Shown one piece after another: positions 11,665 through 22,702 of a DNA stretch of 64,000 nucleotides; the stretch's first letter is position 1; every line of letters starts with the position of its first letter. A program made the translations under genes and the position numbers. This stretch comes from Lenzites betulinus (taxonomy: Eukaryota; Basidiomycota; Agaricomycetes; Polyporales; Polyporaceae), in assembly GCA_022264855.1 (NCBI GenBank), contig JABYQU010000026.1, positions 248,001-312,000 of the forward strand. Direction: 5' to 3'. Below the pieces are notes generated by a model that ran no database searches, was not told the DNA's origin, and saw only the letters and a program-made list of their open reading frames with translations.

Positions 11665-14600
11665 TTATTGAGATGCAAGGAAGTGCTCATACTTGCGGAG
11701 CGGCTCGCCGCCGCCACCGCTTCCACCAGGGACCCCCTCGGCGCCATCCCTCGCGACGTCTCCCTGCGCGCTCACACTGCGGCGCACCTCCTGAGCCATT
11801 GTCTTGGGAGGCACCACGTGCGCGTCCACATCTACCAGTGGGCGTTCGGGTCCGCAAGCCTCGTGCGAGCTACCGCCGTCGCCCCGCGGGGTCGATGGGA
11901 CGCGAGCAGCGCGCGGTGGGGGCGACGGCGACGGAGCCGGGGTCGCGTGCGTGCGTACACCCGTACCAGACTTAGCAGCTCCTTCGCCCGCTTCCTCCGC
12001 TGGCAACGCGTCAGACAGCACAGGGGCGCTCGAAGTGTCGGTCGCGCCCGCTGCTCGCGTGCGCGCGGGTTTCACGTTGACGTGCGTGCTCTGAACGGCG
12101 GGCGGGGCCTGCTGCGGGTGCGAGGAGGGAACGGTGAGAACAGTGCCGTGCAGCGAGCGTGTGTCGGGAAGCGCGCATGGACATACCGAGTCGGATTCGC
12201 GCACTGGGACTGCGGCGGCCTCCGGACTAACAGGCGGGGCGGGTGAGGGGCCGCGCTCCGTGTTCTTGCCCATGCTCATGTCAAGCGTGGCCGGGCCCGC
12301 CGTCGCGTCGCTGATCATCGCTGCTGGGCCCAGCTCGGGCACGTGGGTGGGTTCTTCGTCGGCGTTGTGCTGTGTGACTTTTGCTATGGTCTGATCAGCC
12401 TGCTCGAGTGCCGGCGCGTCTGCCTTGCTGTCGAGCCCGAGGCCGCGCTCGACGTCTATGACTTCAGGGCCCCCGTCACTGCCGGGGATGGTGTCGCCCG
12501 TGGGATGACGACGCGCACCGAGAAGCCAGTCAGGCGTGTGAGAGCCATTGCGTACGGTCCATGTCCTGGTAATCGAAAGGGTGCGCGCACGGACATTACG
12601 GCTCAGGGAGAAGAACGGGATGGACAGGCCGTCTAGGGTGGACACGTCACGCTATAATAATGGATGCACAATGGGAGGAGGCGACGTACGGGTGATGATG
12701 GAGCCCAGGACGACGAAGGCGACAATGGTCTGCAGCGTCGCGGATAGGAGCTCAGCTTGCGTCTCCGGTGGGGAATGCGGCTTCGGGAGTTCTGTCACGG
12801 CGAGGGTCGAGACGAAGATCGCGCCGACGCCCATCTGTGGTAGAGTGTGAGTACATTCAAGCCCCCTACGCCGATAACGGGAAGCTGCATCTTACAGGAC
12901 CTGAGCGGGATATCAGGTTTCGTGTGAGAGAGCATAGTACTCCACGACTCACCGAAATGACCTGAGAACAGAGCCTCCCTCCATGTCGCAATCTCCGGAA
13001 TCCACTTGTACAGGAGCAAAAGCGGGGGAATGCGCCGGACGACGAGGATCGCCAGGAAGAGCACGACAAGGCGCCACGGCGTAATGCCGAGCTCGGGGGC
13101 GTTGAACATGTTGAACGGCATCCATGCGCCGATGTACACGAAGCAGCCGCAGTTCAGAATGAGGTCTATCACGGACGAAAATACCTCGTTCTCCGTCTGC
13201 GTGTTGAAGTAGCCGTCCCAGCTGAGCGCGGAACCTGGAGTAACATGAGGTTTCGAGTATATACGTGTGTAGACAATACATACCGGCAGCGAAGGCGGCG
13301 AGAAGATCATCGCTGCCCAATGTTCGTGTGACGCCAACTGTGAAGAGTGCGAGCGCCAGGTATTGCGCGACGTAGGACTCTCGGTCGATGAAGCCTTTGC
13401 GATGAGAAAACTTCATGAATCGCGAGAACGCGATTCCTATGGCAGGCGGTCAGCACAGTTGAAATACAAGTATACACATGGCACGCACCTAGTACTGCGC
13501 CAATGAGCGTCCCAAGGATGACTTGGTCTGTAATATAAGTGAGGAACGCACATTCGGGGAAGGGGCGTAAATGACCTACAAAGCCAACCGACGAGAAACC
13601 ACTGTTCAAACGCGACCCTTCGAGACGCCTCGGTAGTAAGGTAGACGGATATGCTGAGGAATGGATACGCGAGCCCGTCGTTCGCTGCGGACTCCGCAGA
13701 CAGGATGCGCCTGAGATTTAATGGGACATGTTTGGTGGCAAATTTGCCCCCTATGTGAGAGTGAGCATAGGAGAAATCACTATTTGACGACCGACGCGCA
13801 CCAACGATGGCCGCAGAGATGATAGGGTCTGTGGGCGTGAGGCAAGCGGCGATGACCAGGGACGAGATGAAGTCCAGAGGCGGGAAAATGACGTAAATGG
13901 CCGCTGCATGCTCTCCAGTTAGTACGAGTGAGCAGATGATAATATTTATGACACCGTACCTGCACCCACAAGCCACCCGAAAGCCATTGTGGGAACTACC
14001 ATGACCAGCAGGCTTTTGGCGTGCTGAGCGAGGTACGAGTTCGGCAGCTCGATGCCGATCGCAAAGAGCCCCGCGGCGAGCGTGATGCGCGTAACTTCCA
14101 GCGTGATGACGTTCGTGTCATCCCCCCAGGTGCGTGGGTTGAACACATTGGCACAGTATGGCCCGAAGATAACACCGCACAGGGTTCCAAGGACGACTTC
14201 ATTGATGTAAAGCTGATTGCGTCAGAGTGAGAATTTAGTAGGACGTCGTGGAGGCACACCTTTTCTTTTACAAGCAACGATACCATACTGAACTGTGAAT
14301 GGGGACCCAGTTAGCGCCTAGTGTGCGGTATTTGATTCGTACGGGGACCCAGGACACGCGAAAGCGGACAGCCCCTTCTCTCGCCCATGCTGCTGACCCT
14401 CGCGCCTCCTCGCGCGCCAGTCTGAGCTCGTAAGCACTGTGCGAGTTTTCCGCCAATGGTGGGGGAGATAAGCGGGCAGGAATAGAGTCAATGGCCGTGC
14501 GGCCACGAAGCACAATAGCGCCAAAAATACGTGGCCTCGTCTTTACGTTAGAAAAACACCTACCGCGACAACAAACCCCCCTATGACCATGTACGCCAAA

Positions 14601-14688
14601 CCCGTATCCGTGACCTAGAAAAGGACGAGTTTGTGACCTGAACAACAACATAAGATGCTACACGGACTTCTAACAGCTCTATGCCCAT
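11665..14688 (-). CDS. CPA1-type Na+/H+ antiporter (fungal Nha1/Sod2 class)
   Basis: Predicted plasma-membrane exchanger that expels Na+ or K+ for H+. The start is ATG 14686-14688: short exon MGIELLE, intron, then VTDTGLAYMVIGGFVV. Hydrophobic exons follow, with the CPA1 core segments CLTPTDPIISAAIV (about 13830), SAESAANDGLAYPF (about 13680, containing the conserved ND pair of the transport site) and LGSDDLLAAFAAG (about 13300). Further helices lie at 13200-12650. The last exon (about 12640-11665) encodes a long hydrophilic tail rich in Pro, Ala, Ser and acidic residues, as in fungal Nha1 proteins, where the cytosolic tail has regulatory roles. At least eight short introns are needed. I did not define every boundary, but each conserved block is open and in family order. 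The tail has a high-GC open frame on the opposite strand that I treat as a shadow. Confidence 0.92.
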
Positions 14689-14797
14689 TTTGATACGTTT
14701 TGCGCCGTTGTGGTGGTCCTTGCAATATAGGCGTGCTTCAGGTAGGAGTGGGGAAGGCGAAGGAACCGGCAGTACCCCATTCGGCCGCCAAGTTACA

Positions 14798-14804
14798 TAT
14801 ATAC
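14798..14804 (-). promoter_or_regulatory. TATA-like element of antiporter gene
   Basis: A TATATAC/GTATATA run about 110 bases before the antiporter ATG at 14688, on the correct strand. It is adjacent to the 43-bp palindrome at 14826-14868. Confidence 0.35.
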
Positions 14805-14825
14805 GCTTCCGTAAATGGGCGCTTA

Positions 14826-14868
14826 CCGCATAAAAAATAGGTTCCAGTGGAACCTATTTTTTATGCGG
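14826..14868. repeat. Perfect 21-bp inverted repeat with 1-nt centre
   Basis: Arms 14826-14846 and 14848-14868 are exact reverse complements around a single G at 14847. The arm begins CCGCATAAAAAATAGGTTCC. It lies about 140-180 bases upstream of the antiporter start, in the interval before the end of the pyruvate carrier gene. A 43-bp perfect palindrome could form a cruciform or a long RNA hairpin, could be the remains of a foldback element, or could be a head-to-head dimer of a binding site. No function is assigned. Confidence 0.95.
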
Positions 14869-15438
14869 GACAGTACTTGGGTCCGCCAGCATACCATGCA
14901 GAATTCGTAATGTATTGCCTAGTCGCGTTCCAGAGCTTCGCAGCCCCGGTATCATGAGGGGGGACACAAAGGTGTGCGCGGATGCGGGGCGTGTTTTGTC
15001 TAACACGGCAATCCAAGAGCGGCCTTAGAGCGCAGGAGAGGCGGCTAGATACGAAGGAACACCGACGGACCACCATGCGCTCGATGTGACTCGCACAATG
15101 TTCAACTTATAACGTAGAGAGCTTCGACAGAATAAGAAAGGAAAGCTCATCGCCTAGAACAAAGGTAGAATTGCACCTGAGAACGGCGCACATGCAGGCT
15201 GAGGCGTGTTCGTAGTCAGCATTCACTTTAGCTCGCGAGCGCGCCAGCCTGCTCAGCTGACATTGAACCTAGCAGGCCACGCAGAGACGTGGGCAGACCA
15301 GACTTCCAATTTTGTTCCTTTACCTCAGAGCAGTCACGGGCACGAAGCAAGCGTTAAAGCACCGACAGAACGCTCGGAGCGGTCGGCGGAATACGGTGTA
15401 CTAGTATAGGGAGAAGCAGGATAATGCGGATACACTCT
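14869..15438. other. Intergenic region, no gene seen
   Basis: Sequence between the palindrome and the 3' end of the pyruvate carrier gene. I found no supported ORF or RNA gene. Confidence 0.55.
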
Positions 15439-16136
15439 TCAAGCAGCGCTCGTCGTAGGACCCGACTTCTGCGTCGTCGCCGGTGCAGCAGGAGAGCTCG
15501 AGGGACCAAAGTACGCCATGACCGGATCCTGCTGGGTCTTCCGGTAGCTACGCGGCGGAATGGGTTCAGAGAAACATTGCGGGCACAGGCGTAAAATGCA
15601 CGTACTACCAAATACGGCTGAGCTGACCCAGACCTGTTGACCCGACGAAGAAGTTGACCTGGCGACAAGGTCAGAGAAGGAGTACCGTCAAGGAATTAGA
15701 ACTCACAGCGGCCAGGCTGTAGTTGATGGGTGTAATGACAAGCGAGTAGCGGACCCAGATGAAGCCGGTCGCGGTGAGGGCTGTCCAGCGGAAGTGAATG
15801 CGATGCGGTTTAAAGAGGATATGCGGACAGGTTATGGTCAATGTCGTGGCTCTCACACGAGGAGGCCGCACGACGCACCCAAGTTCTGTGACACGCTCAG
15901 CTTCTCCGCTGGCCGCGACAAGTCCTTCAGCCCCGCCGCCACCAAGCACCACTTCATCATCGGGGCCCAGAAGAAGACCGTCTTCGGGCCTGTCCGCCAG
16001 TATTCCAAGTTTGCGATAGGAAATAGGCAAAGTCAATAACCAAGAGCGTGCGGAAGGGCCGGGTTGTCGCACCTGCAGGGTGGTTCATAAACGACTGGAA
16101 GCGCGATGCGCCCGCAGATGCTGCTGCTCCGGACAT
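15439..16136 (-). CDS. Mitochondrial pyruvate carrier subunit (MPC2/3 type)
   Basis: Small inner-mitochondrial-membrane subunit that works as a heterodimer with MPC1 to import pyruvate. Five exons fit in frame on the minus strand: 16073-16136, 15879-15989, 15707-15780, 15609-15658, 15439-15547 (135 aa). The sequence gives SRFQSFMNHPAG, then PKTVFFWAPMMKW, then DLSRPAEKLSVSQNL, then ALTATGFIWVRYSLVITPIN, then YSLAAVNFFVGSTGL. These are the diagnostic MPC blocks (HPAGPKTVFFWAP, the RP-x-E-K-LS motif, and the S-x-x-Q-N-L-A-L-x-x-T-G helix). The short C-terminal tail (about 35 aa, Ser/Ala/Pro/Thr rich) is normal for fungal subunits. The start ATG at 16134-16136 is the first in-frame Met before the conserved helix. 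Confidence in the family is high; MPC2 versus MPC3 cannot be told apart. Confidence 0.94.
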
Positions 16137-16642
16137 GGTGTTGGTGGTCTAGGTGGTTAAGTTATACTACTAGGGTGTCGGTGTGTGAGAGGAAGAGGAG
16201 TCAGTGTATTACGATGATGGCATATGCCTTCGCGCCGGCGCTACTTTCGGGCGCTAAAGCGCTTGACGAAATCTGTAGACACTGAGCGCCCTGCGAGACG
16301 CACCTGAGCAATTCAATCGAAAGAATTCAAGAAAGCTCATAAATTTCAGACCCATTGATGTACACGGGCTCTGTAGTGCATTGGAAATGCTTGGACAGTC
16401 ATAGGACACCAAAGTTTACTTACTCGAAATGTGGGGGGAAGAGCCCAAATTGTATCTCGCCACACGGATTGAGCAAGAGTGAAGAATGATTGGGGTATCC
16501 TGGGGTATCCATCGAAGGCGAGTACCTACTACCTATCACGCGGAAGTAACTATGTAGAAGAAGATACTAGGCGGAGTATACCGGTTATAAACGATGATGA
16601 CTTCGATACTTGCTACTTGCTGCCCCACACGACCACCGTCCT
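16137..16642. other. Intergenic region between MPC and Rds1-like genes
   Basis: Presumably the MPC promoter and the Rds1-like 3' flank. A direct duplication of TGGGGTATCC occurs at 16492-16511. I see no ORF or RNA gene. Confidence 0.55.
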
Positions 16643-17784
16643 TTAAAACAAGGATCCGACATGCGCTGTGATCGGGAACCGCGCGACCGTGAAGCCTGAC
16701 AGCATGTTGTCGTCGGTCGGCATGCTCTTCCTAGACACGACCGCGGGGAACACGGGCCCCTCGAGCCCCGCGGGCACGACCGTCTTGCCATCCGCGCCGA
16801 GGTCCGAATACTGCACGCCGCGCCCGTTGAGCCACGCGACGTACTTAGGCGCGGGCGTGAAGGTGGCAGTGGCGCGGCCGAGGTCCGGGGCGTACAGCTG
16901 GCTGGCCCACGTGTCCGCGCCCGCCGCGGGCGTGAAGGTGGCAGTGACGGGGGCGCCGTGTGCGGGCGCGGCCTCGGAGAGTGTGAGGGCCGGGAACGTC
17001 TTCACGGGGAGCGGGGGGTTCGACTCGGGGCAGCTTTTCATGAACAGCGCTGCAAGCCGGACATTGTCAGTATCGCGCACGCATTGGGGTGTAGGAGTAC
17101 AGAACAAACATGCGATGGAGAACGCGCCGCTAGGCGTGAGTGGCACGTCGAAGGTGCCGTTGAATCCTTGCTGCTTGACAACCGCGGATGAGACCCATGG
17201 GGCATGGCGCGTCTCAACGGACAAGATGGACACTCACCAGGACATCGGTCAGGACATCCTTGTCGTTGACAAGCTGTATCGCGCCATTGTCGGCTGAATC
17301 ACCCATATTATCAAACAACATGGAGAGCGCCGCGAGCGATTGCGGGTCGGTAAAACCGCTGTGAATCCCGGTCAGACACTGATGGTATGGGTGCTCGCGC
17401 TGCGCTGCTCACAAGTCGTAGTCGCATGCCTGGGTGGCTGGGGTACCGAGGTCATTGAGGAACTTGACGTGCTCCGCCTTCTGCTTGCCAATCTGGCCGA
17501 TGCGTGCGCGGATCGTAGCCGCGAACATGTCATCCACGACCGCCTTCGCTTCGAACTTGCTGAGATTTCCGAGAAGCTCAGCGTAGAACGCGTTCTCCAA
17601 GTGCTCCAGTGTGAGAGCGAAATTGAGAATTCCAACGTCTGAAAGGAGGGCGCCGTGAGTGACATATCGGGTTTGTGGACGATGTTAGGAGTAAAGGGTA
17701 CGCACCGGTGGGCGGGCTAGGGGTGGGTGCGGTGAGGACGACGGAGGCAGCGGCGATGGCCAGAAGGACGGATTTGTAAACCAT
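16643..17784 (-). CDS. Secreted ferritin-like (Rds1-type) stress protein
   Basis: Member of the fungal ferritin-like/Rds1 family; the exact reaction is unknown. The start MVYKSVLLAIAAASVV (17784) is a typical signal peptide, preferred over an in-frame upstream Met because only this start puts the leader first. The core exon 17413-17638 gives DVGILNFALTLEHLENAFY and QKAEHVKFLNDL, the first metal-ligand-like Glu/His helices. In-frame exons are 17706-17784, 17413-17638, 17238-17358, 17110-17170 and 16643-17049 (297 aa). The fourth step is odd. The segment at 17171-17237, excluded as a 67-nt intron with donor GTGAGT and acceptor AAGCAG, itself encodes the family-typical SILSVETRHA block, but one base out of phase with the exon before it. 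So either a one-base insertion broke the exon, or the block has become an intron. The C-terminal half (from 17049) is Pro/Thr rich with a VKTFPALTL-like segment. Confidence 0.75.
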
Positions 17785-17867
17785 CTCAGCAAATTTGACA
17801 GAGTTGAAACGTTGAAGGAGCGGAGTGGGGATGGATGGATGGGCGAGCAAGGCTCCCTGCCCCCACC

Positions 17868-17874
17868 TTTATAC
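17868..17874 (-). promoter_or_regulatory. TATA box of Rds1-like gene
   Basis: GTATAAA on the minus strand, 84 bases before the ATG at 17784. Spacing and match are good for a strongly regulated fungal promoter. Confidence 0.5.
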
Positions 17875-19082
17875 GCATCGAGCGGCGGGAGGAGGCTGGC
17901 CGGCGAGCCGGACTCCATGGCGAATCCTTGCCTGTGTTGCCCAAGCCGCTGCTCGCCTCTGCGCGGCCAATGTGGTAGAGTTCACAAGCAAAAGTGTGGG
18001 TGCAATGTCTTGACTCGGCCCCTGTATACCTTCGACCTGCGTTCGTGCCTGTTATTCAATGTATGTAGCAGAAAACCGTGCATGGCAAGTGGAAAGCATG
18101 GCATAAGTCGTCGGCTACCATCCACTCGACCTTACGCCGCGTCCTACCATTGGTCGTCTATCCCTCTCCGCTTGACTCTAATCGGCCCAGGGTGTGACAC
18201 GGGACGGATGAGGGTACATACCGCCTCCCAGTACAGCGGCGCAAATGTTCTGCGCGGGCTGTGGCGGAGGCCACTCAAGTCCCTCTCGCCCGGTTGACGG
18301 TACGATGTGCCTCAGAGTGCACTGATCATCGGCTTTGTGCATGCGCAGGTTGAGCATACACTGCACAGCGCTGCAAGAACATGTCTCGAATAAATCTCTA
18401 GGCCCAAATACGCACTACTGCAACTTCAAAGTTGGATCTCGACGTCATCAATTCCTCCGCCGCGCGCGATGTTCGCGGCCCATCGCAAATCGCATAAGCT
18501 GACTGTGACCGCAATTAATCAGCGCTAGTCGTTGAGGAAGATTGTCCGCCCACGCACCTGTTCCAACTTCGCTCAAACGAGAGTCGAGAATATATGCCGT
18601 CTCAAGCGAACATTCAACTTGTTCCCTCAGGCGCTGCGAACCTGGGACCAGTGGGGGCTACAAAGGCTTACAATAGACGCTGTCGATCACGATACGCTAC
18701 ACACCATCCATGGTGTGTGTCCTCGCGTGGAGGGTGTCCTGCCACGCATTGAAGATTGAGAGGCTGAAGAAAGTTGCGAGATGACCGCACGCTCTTGCCG
18801 CATGGGGCTGCCGCGAGCGCTACACTTCCCGGGCCGGCCGGATGGTCGTTCCGAATGCTACCCAACGCTCGGCGCTTAAGCTCAAGATGAAGCTTCAATC
18901 TCAGTGAAGTTGCTCTTCCCTTCGGCCTAGCAGTCCCCGGTAGCTCTCACTTGTCTCTACCTGAGCTTAAGAGCTCCGTGTGTGAGTTTTAAGCGGTAAG
19001 CTCACGCAATGATATGTATCTCTTGAATGTCATGATCTTAATTAACGTATAGGATCTGTCACTAACCGTCCCTCTCCGCTCA
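17875..19082. other. Intergenic region between divergent genes
   Basis: Separates the leftward Rds1-like gene from the rightward gene at 19083, so it probably holds both promoters. A short palindromic patch (ACACCATCCATGGTGT) lies near 18700-18720. I found no convincing ORF; the open frame at 18532-18759 matches nothing I recognise. Confidence 0.5.
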
Positions 19083-19758
19083 ATGCCATTTTCCGACGAG
19101 TTTCTCCAAGAGTGCATTCGCATCTCTCGTGAGCACGACATTGCCAAAGCTCAGCGCGACGCCGAAGCCTCGCGCCCGCGCGTCCCCGACGCGTCCGCCC
19201 CCAACCCCTGGGCCGGCGACCCGCACGCCGTCCCCGCAGAGGAGGCCCTCAACTACTACGCCGGCCTCCCCTCGTGGCCGCCCCTGCTCTACCGCACGAG
19301 CACGGAGCCGTGGTCATTGCGAACGGGGCCCGGCGCGCGCCGCCGCCTCAGGGAGCTGCGCCCGGTCTACGACCACCCGATGCTCGACCTCTGGAACGAC
19401 GGGCTGTGCGCGCGGGTGTCTGGGATCATGGACGCGCACCAGGTCCGTCTGCAGCTGTCCTGGCAAAACGGAACTGGCTCAGGCTGACCAACACCTCTGC
19501 CTCACATAGGTTCATCTCACGACCATCGACATCGTCCGCTTCATGGAGGTCCTCGAGGGCGAGGACGAGGGCCAGAACGACCCCGAGGCGCGGAAGCCCG
19601 CCATCGGGCCCGTCACCATCTGGGTCGGCGTTGCCCCGGCCTCCACCTCGCCCACGGCGGCGCACGACGCCGCCGCCGCCGTCCTCGCGCTGCTCGCGGA
19701 GCACCAGATCACGGACGTCGACGTCGCCTTCCGCGAGTCTGTATATAGGCTCCTCTGA
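19083..19758 (+). CDS. Agaricomycete protein of unknown function, probably truncated
   Basis: Two exons, 19083-19442 and 19510-19758, joined in phase across an intron ending CACATAG (202 aa). The first exon opens MPFSDEFLQECIRISREHDI and contains YYAGLPSWPPLLYRT, then LRPVYDHPMLDLWNDGL. The second gives VHLTTIDIVRFMEV, then IGPVTIWVGVAP, then ITDVDVAFRESVY. I recognise this order (ADN-like start, YYAGLPS..P, LRPV..HP..D.W, TTIDVVRF.EV, VVLWVGV.P, ITDVE.AFRES) from uncharacterised agaricomycete proteins that are usually several hundred residues long. Here the frame stops right after FRESVYRLL, and I could not find the continuation downstream. The gene may therefore be a truncated copy. No catalytic motif is visible and no function is offered. 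Confidence 0.7.
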
Positions 19759-20453
19759 GCGGGCTAGTTGTGTGCATGTGGGAGCAGGCCCACGTGCGGC
19801 TGGGCCCAGGTCTGAGGGGCGGGCATGGCGCAGACAAGCGTGTCCCCTAAGGCTTGAGGCCTGAGTGCCAGTGGGTGTTCGCTGTTCGCGCAGCCTCGGT
19901 TTGTGCCAGATACGCACTCGCGGTTCCGATGATAGTGGTGTCCGACGGGGTACTGGGGCGCGCGGCCTCGCGCTGTATACTGTGTCGTGTGCCAGGATTC
20001 AAAAACAAAATAATGGCCCATGTGCGTTCGTATTCCACCGAGAATCGGATCCGGCCCGCCGTCGCGTCGCCTATACTGTAGCGGCCTCGGCTGCTTACTG
20101 CACGTACATATACCTCGCTCGTTAATGCGCACAGTGCGCTGCGTACTTCAAATGGCGCACGTTGTGCGTGAGGCGAAGGACTAGGAGGCACGCGTACGCC
20201 TGCCGACAGTTCCGTAACCTCTCCAGACTTGGCTAAGAAAGCATGTTATAAGACTAGGCAAAAAGTCACTAATAATACAATAGTACAGGCGCGAGCGTAA
20301 CAAGTCGTGGTACGGGGTTCATCACATTAGCAGGTGCGCGTACAGCACAACAACACCATTACATCACACCACCGCATGCACCGTATGAACGATCGCAAGG
20401 TGAGGGGGGAGGGGGGATAAGGGGAGGGGAGGGAGAGGGAGAGGGCGGCGCGC
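19759..20453. other. Convergent 3' region with purine tract
   Basis: Lies between the ends of the 19083 gene and the sugar transporter gene. The only notable element is a G-rich purine tract at about 20397-20446 (runs of 3-6 G separated by single A or AT), immediately after the sugar transporter stop codon. Confidence 0.55.
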
Positions 20454-22540
20454 CTACGCGGGGCCCTTGCCGCCGCGCTGGTAGAGCTCCTCGCCGATCG
20501 CGCCCTCGTGCTCGTACAGCGGCGGGAGGGGCGCGAGCTTCTGGCGGAAGACGTACTTGCGGATATTGTGCGGGAGCGCCTTGAGCTGGTACGCGGCGTG
20601 CGTGCGCGTCGACACGCTGAACACCTGGTCGAGCTCCTCGAGCGAGAGCGCCTTCGTCTCGGGCAGGAAGAGCAGGATGAGGAAGAACCCGATCATGTTC
20701 CAGCCCGCGTACCACCCGAACGCGCCCTGCGGCTGGAACGCGCCGAGCAGGCGCGGGAACGTGATCGCGACGATGAAGTTGAAGAACCAGAGCACGGACG
20801 TCGCCCAGCCCATGCCGACGTCGCGGATGTAGAGCGGGAACGCCTCGGCGGAGTAGGTGAACGGGACGGGGCCCTCGCCGGGCGAGTACGCCATGCCGAA
20901 GAGGTAGATGCCGAGCGCGACGACCGCGATGCGGCCCTTGGTGTCCTCCGGGATGAAGAACGCGAAGCCGGTCATGAGGAGGAAGACGGACATGAGCGGG
21001 AACGTCGTGAGCAGCAGGTTGCGCCGGCCGAACGTGTCGATCGTCCACACCGCGGGGAACGCGAACAGCCAGTTGATCATGCCGAAGCCCCACGACGCGA
21101 TGAGCGCCTGGATGTTCGTGAAGTTCGCCTGCGAGAAGATGTTCGAGGAGTAGTACGCGATCACGTTCACGCCGCAGAACTGCTGCATGAACATCACGAT
21201 CGTCGACGCGAGCGTCGCGCGCCGGTTGCGCGGCACGGTGAACAGCTCGATGAACAGGTTGCGCCCGGACTGGATCTCCTTCTCGACCTCGAGCAGCACG
21301 TGGATGTAGTACAGGTCGCGCGCGGCCTGGAGCTTGCTCTTCCGGAGGCGCACAAGCGACTCAAACGCCTTGTCGTACCGCCCCTGGCCGATCAGCCAAC
21401 GCGGCGATTCGGGGCAGAGGAAGACCTGGGTCATGATGATGAGCGCGGGGATACCGGCCTGTTCGGTGGGTGTCAGCGAGCGTTTCGGGGGTGCAGAGTC
21501 ACGCGTGCTTACACTGCCAAGCATGAGACGCCAGTTGAGGCCGTCGACGTGGGAGCTCTTGACGTTGTAGAATATCAAGCTCATGACCGTTCCGATCATG
21601 ATACCGAACGCCGTCCACAATTGCCTGACGTCATTTCAGCGCCGGCGCACGCGACAGTCAGGCCACAGCGGAGACTTACCACATCATCACGAGCGCGCCG
21701 CGAATGGCTGGTGGCGCACACTCGGCCGCGTACACGGGACGGTGGAGGATTTGGGGCCAATACCGAATCCAAGGACGAACCGGGCGATAAAGAGGTGCCA
21801 CCACGTGTTGGTGAGACCCTGCCAGATACAGGTAATGAAGGAGATGAACGCGGCGATAAAGATCGTCCCTCGTCGGCCGAAGTATTTGTTCATAGGCGCG
21901 GAAAGCCAGCAACTGACGAGACCGCAGCATAGCTATCAGACAAGCTCGGCGGTTAGTAAAAATGGACGAGAAGCACGGAGAATGCGAAAACTTACGTAGG
22001 GCGCGCCATTCACCAGGCCGAGCAGCCATTGGTTGTTGCTCGCGTTGGGCCCTCTCTGCGGGATGCCAAACTGGTCTGGAAAGAACAGGTTGGCGCCGTT
22101 GATGACGGACTCGTCCATCTATCATTGCGGTGTCAGGACGGATAAGGCAACGTAATAAGAATGAGACCACATACACCCTGGACGGCGGCGGAGAGCGAGC
22201 ATAGGATGACGAGGTAGTAGAGCTGGGCGGGTTGTGCCCAGCGGTTGGTGAGCTCTCGCCGCAGGAAGCCCTTGTCTTCCTCGGTGAGGAGCGTGAGAGA
22301 CTCGAACGCGGTGGGATCCTGGGCGACAAGCGCGCCCTTGCGGAACTCGTCCTCGAGGTGGCCGAGGCCATGCTCCTTTGCAAACTTGGACGCGTCTTCG
22401 ACGAGCTGGTCATGTGGGATGCCCGTGAGAGGGTTGGCGAGCTTCGCGTCTGCGGTGCTGTTGTCGATATGGCGGACCTCCTTGTCGTACGACGACACGG
22501 AGGCCTGCTTGATGGAGGCCTTCTCGTTTTCGACGGACAT
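20454..22540 (-). CDS. MFS sugar transporter with an apparent 1-nt frame break
   Basis: Plasma-membrane sugar/H+ symporter-type protein of about 540 aa. The start MSVENEKASIKQ (22540) precedes a hydrophilic N-terminus. Exon 1 ends ...SAAVQG at 22175. Exon 2 (21996-22118) holds MDESVINGANLFFP. Exon 3 starts at 21932 with LCCGLVSCWLSAP, then NKYFGRRGTIF (the GRR motif after helix 2). Later blocks are PESPRWLIGQGRYDKA, QQFCGVNVIAYYSSNIF, TIDTFGRRN and LFLPETKALSLEELDQVF, all standard sugar porter signatures. In exon 3 the frame breaks near 21738: the family block GIGPKSSTVP-VYAAECAP needs one more C than the sequence has (rc CCGTCCCGTGTAC). Downstream coding is intact to the stop at 20454-20456, so this is either a recent one-base deletion or a homopolymer sequencing error. 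The substrate is not predictable. Confidence 0.88.
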
Positions 22541-22691
22541 GGGGGCGTGTGGGGTCGTAAGCGTGGGTGTGAGGAGGGGTGGGGGTGGTAAGTCGACTCC
22601 GATCCGGGCTGAGGTGTGCAGCTACACGTCCACGGGTGCTGTGTGGACGACTGGAAGGGGGAGGGGACGGGGACATGGAGTGGGTCGGGGG

Positions 22692-22702
22692 TTTATATAA
22701 TA
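22692..22702 (-). promoter_or_regulatory. TATA box of sugar transporter gene
   Basis: A TTATTATATAAAC run on the minus strand about 155 bases upstream of the transporter ATG. It is the best TATA match in the upstream region. Confidence 0.5.

Noticed and set aside
11578..12246. 222-codon plus-strand open frame
   Set aside because: Antisense to the hydrophilic tail of the Na+/H+ antiporter, which is clearly the coding strand.
20508..21932. 474-codon open frame on the plus strand
   Set aside because: It is the antisense of the sugar transporter exons; its Arg/Glu/Asp/His-rich translation is what high-GC coding DNA gives on the opposite strand.
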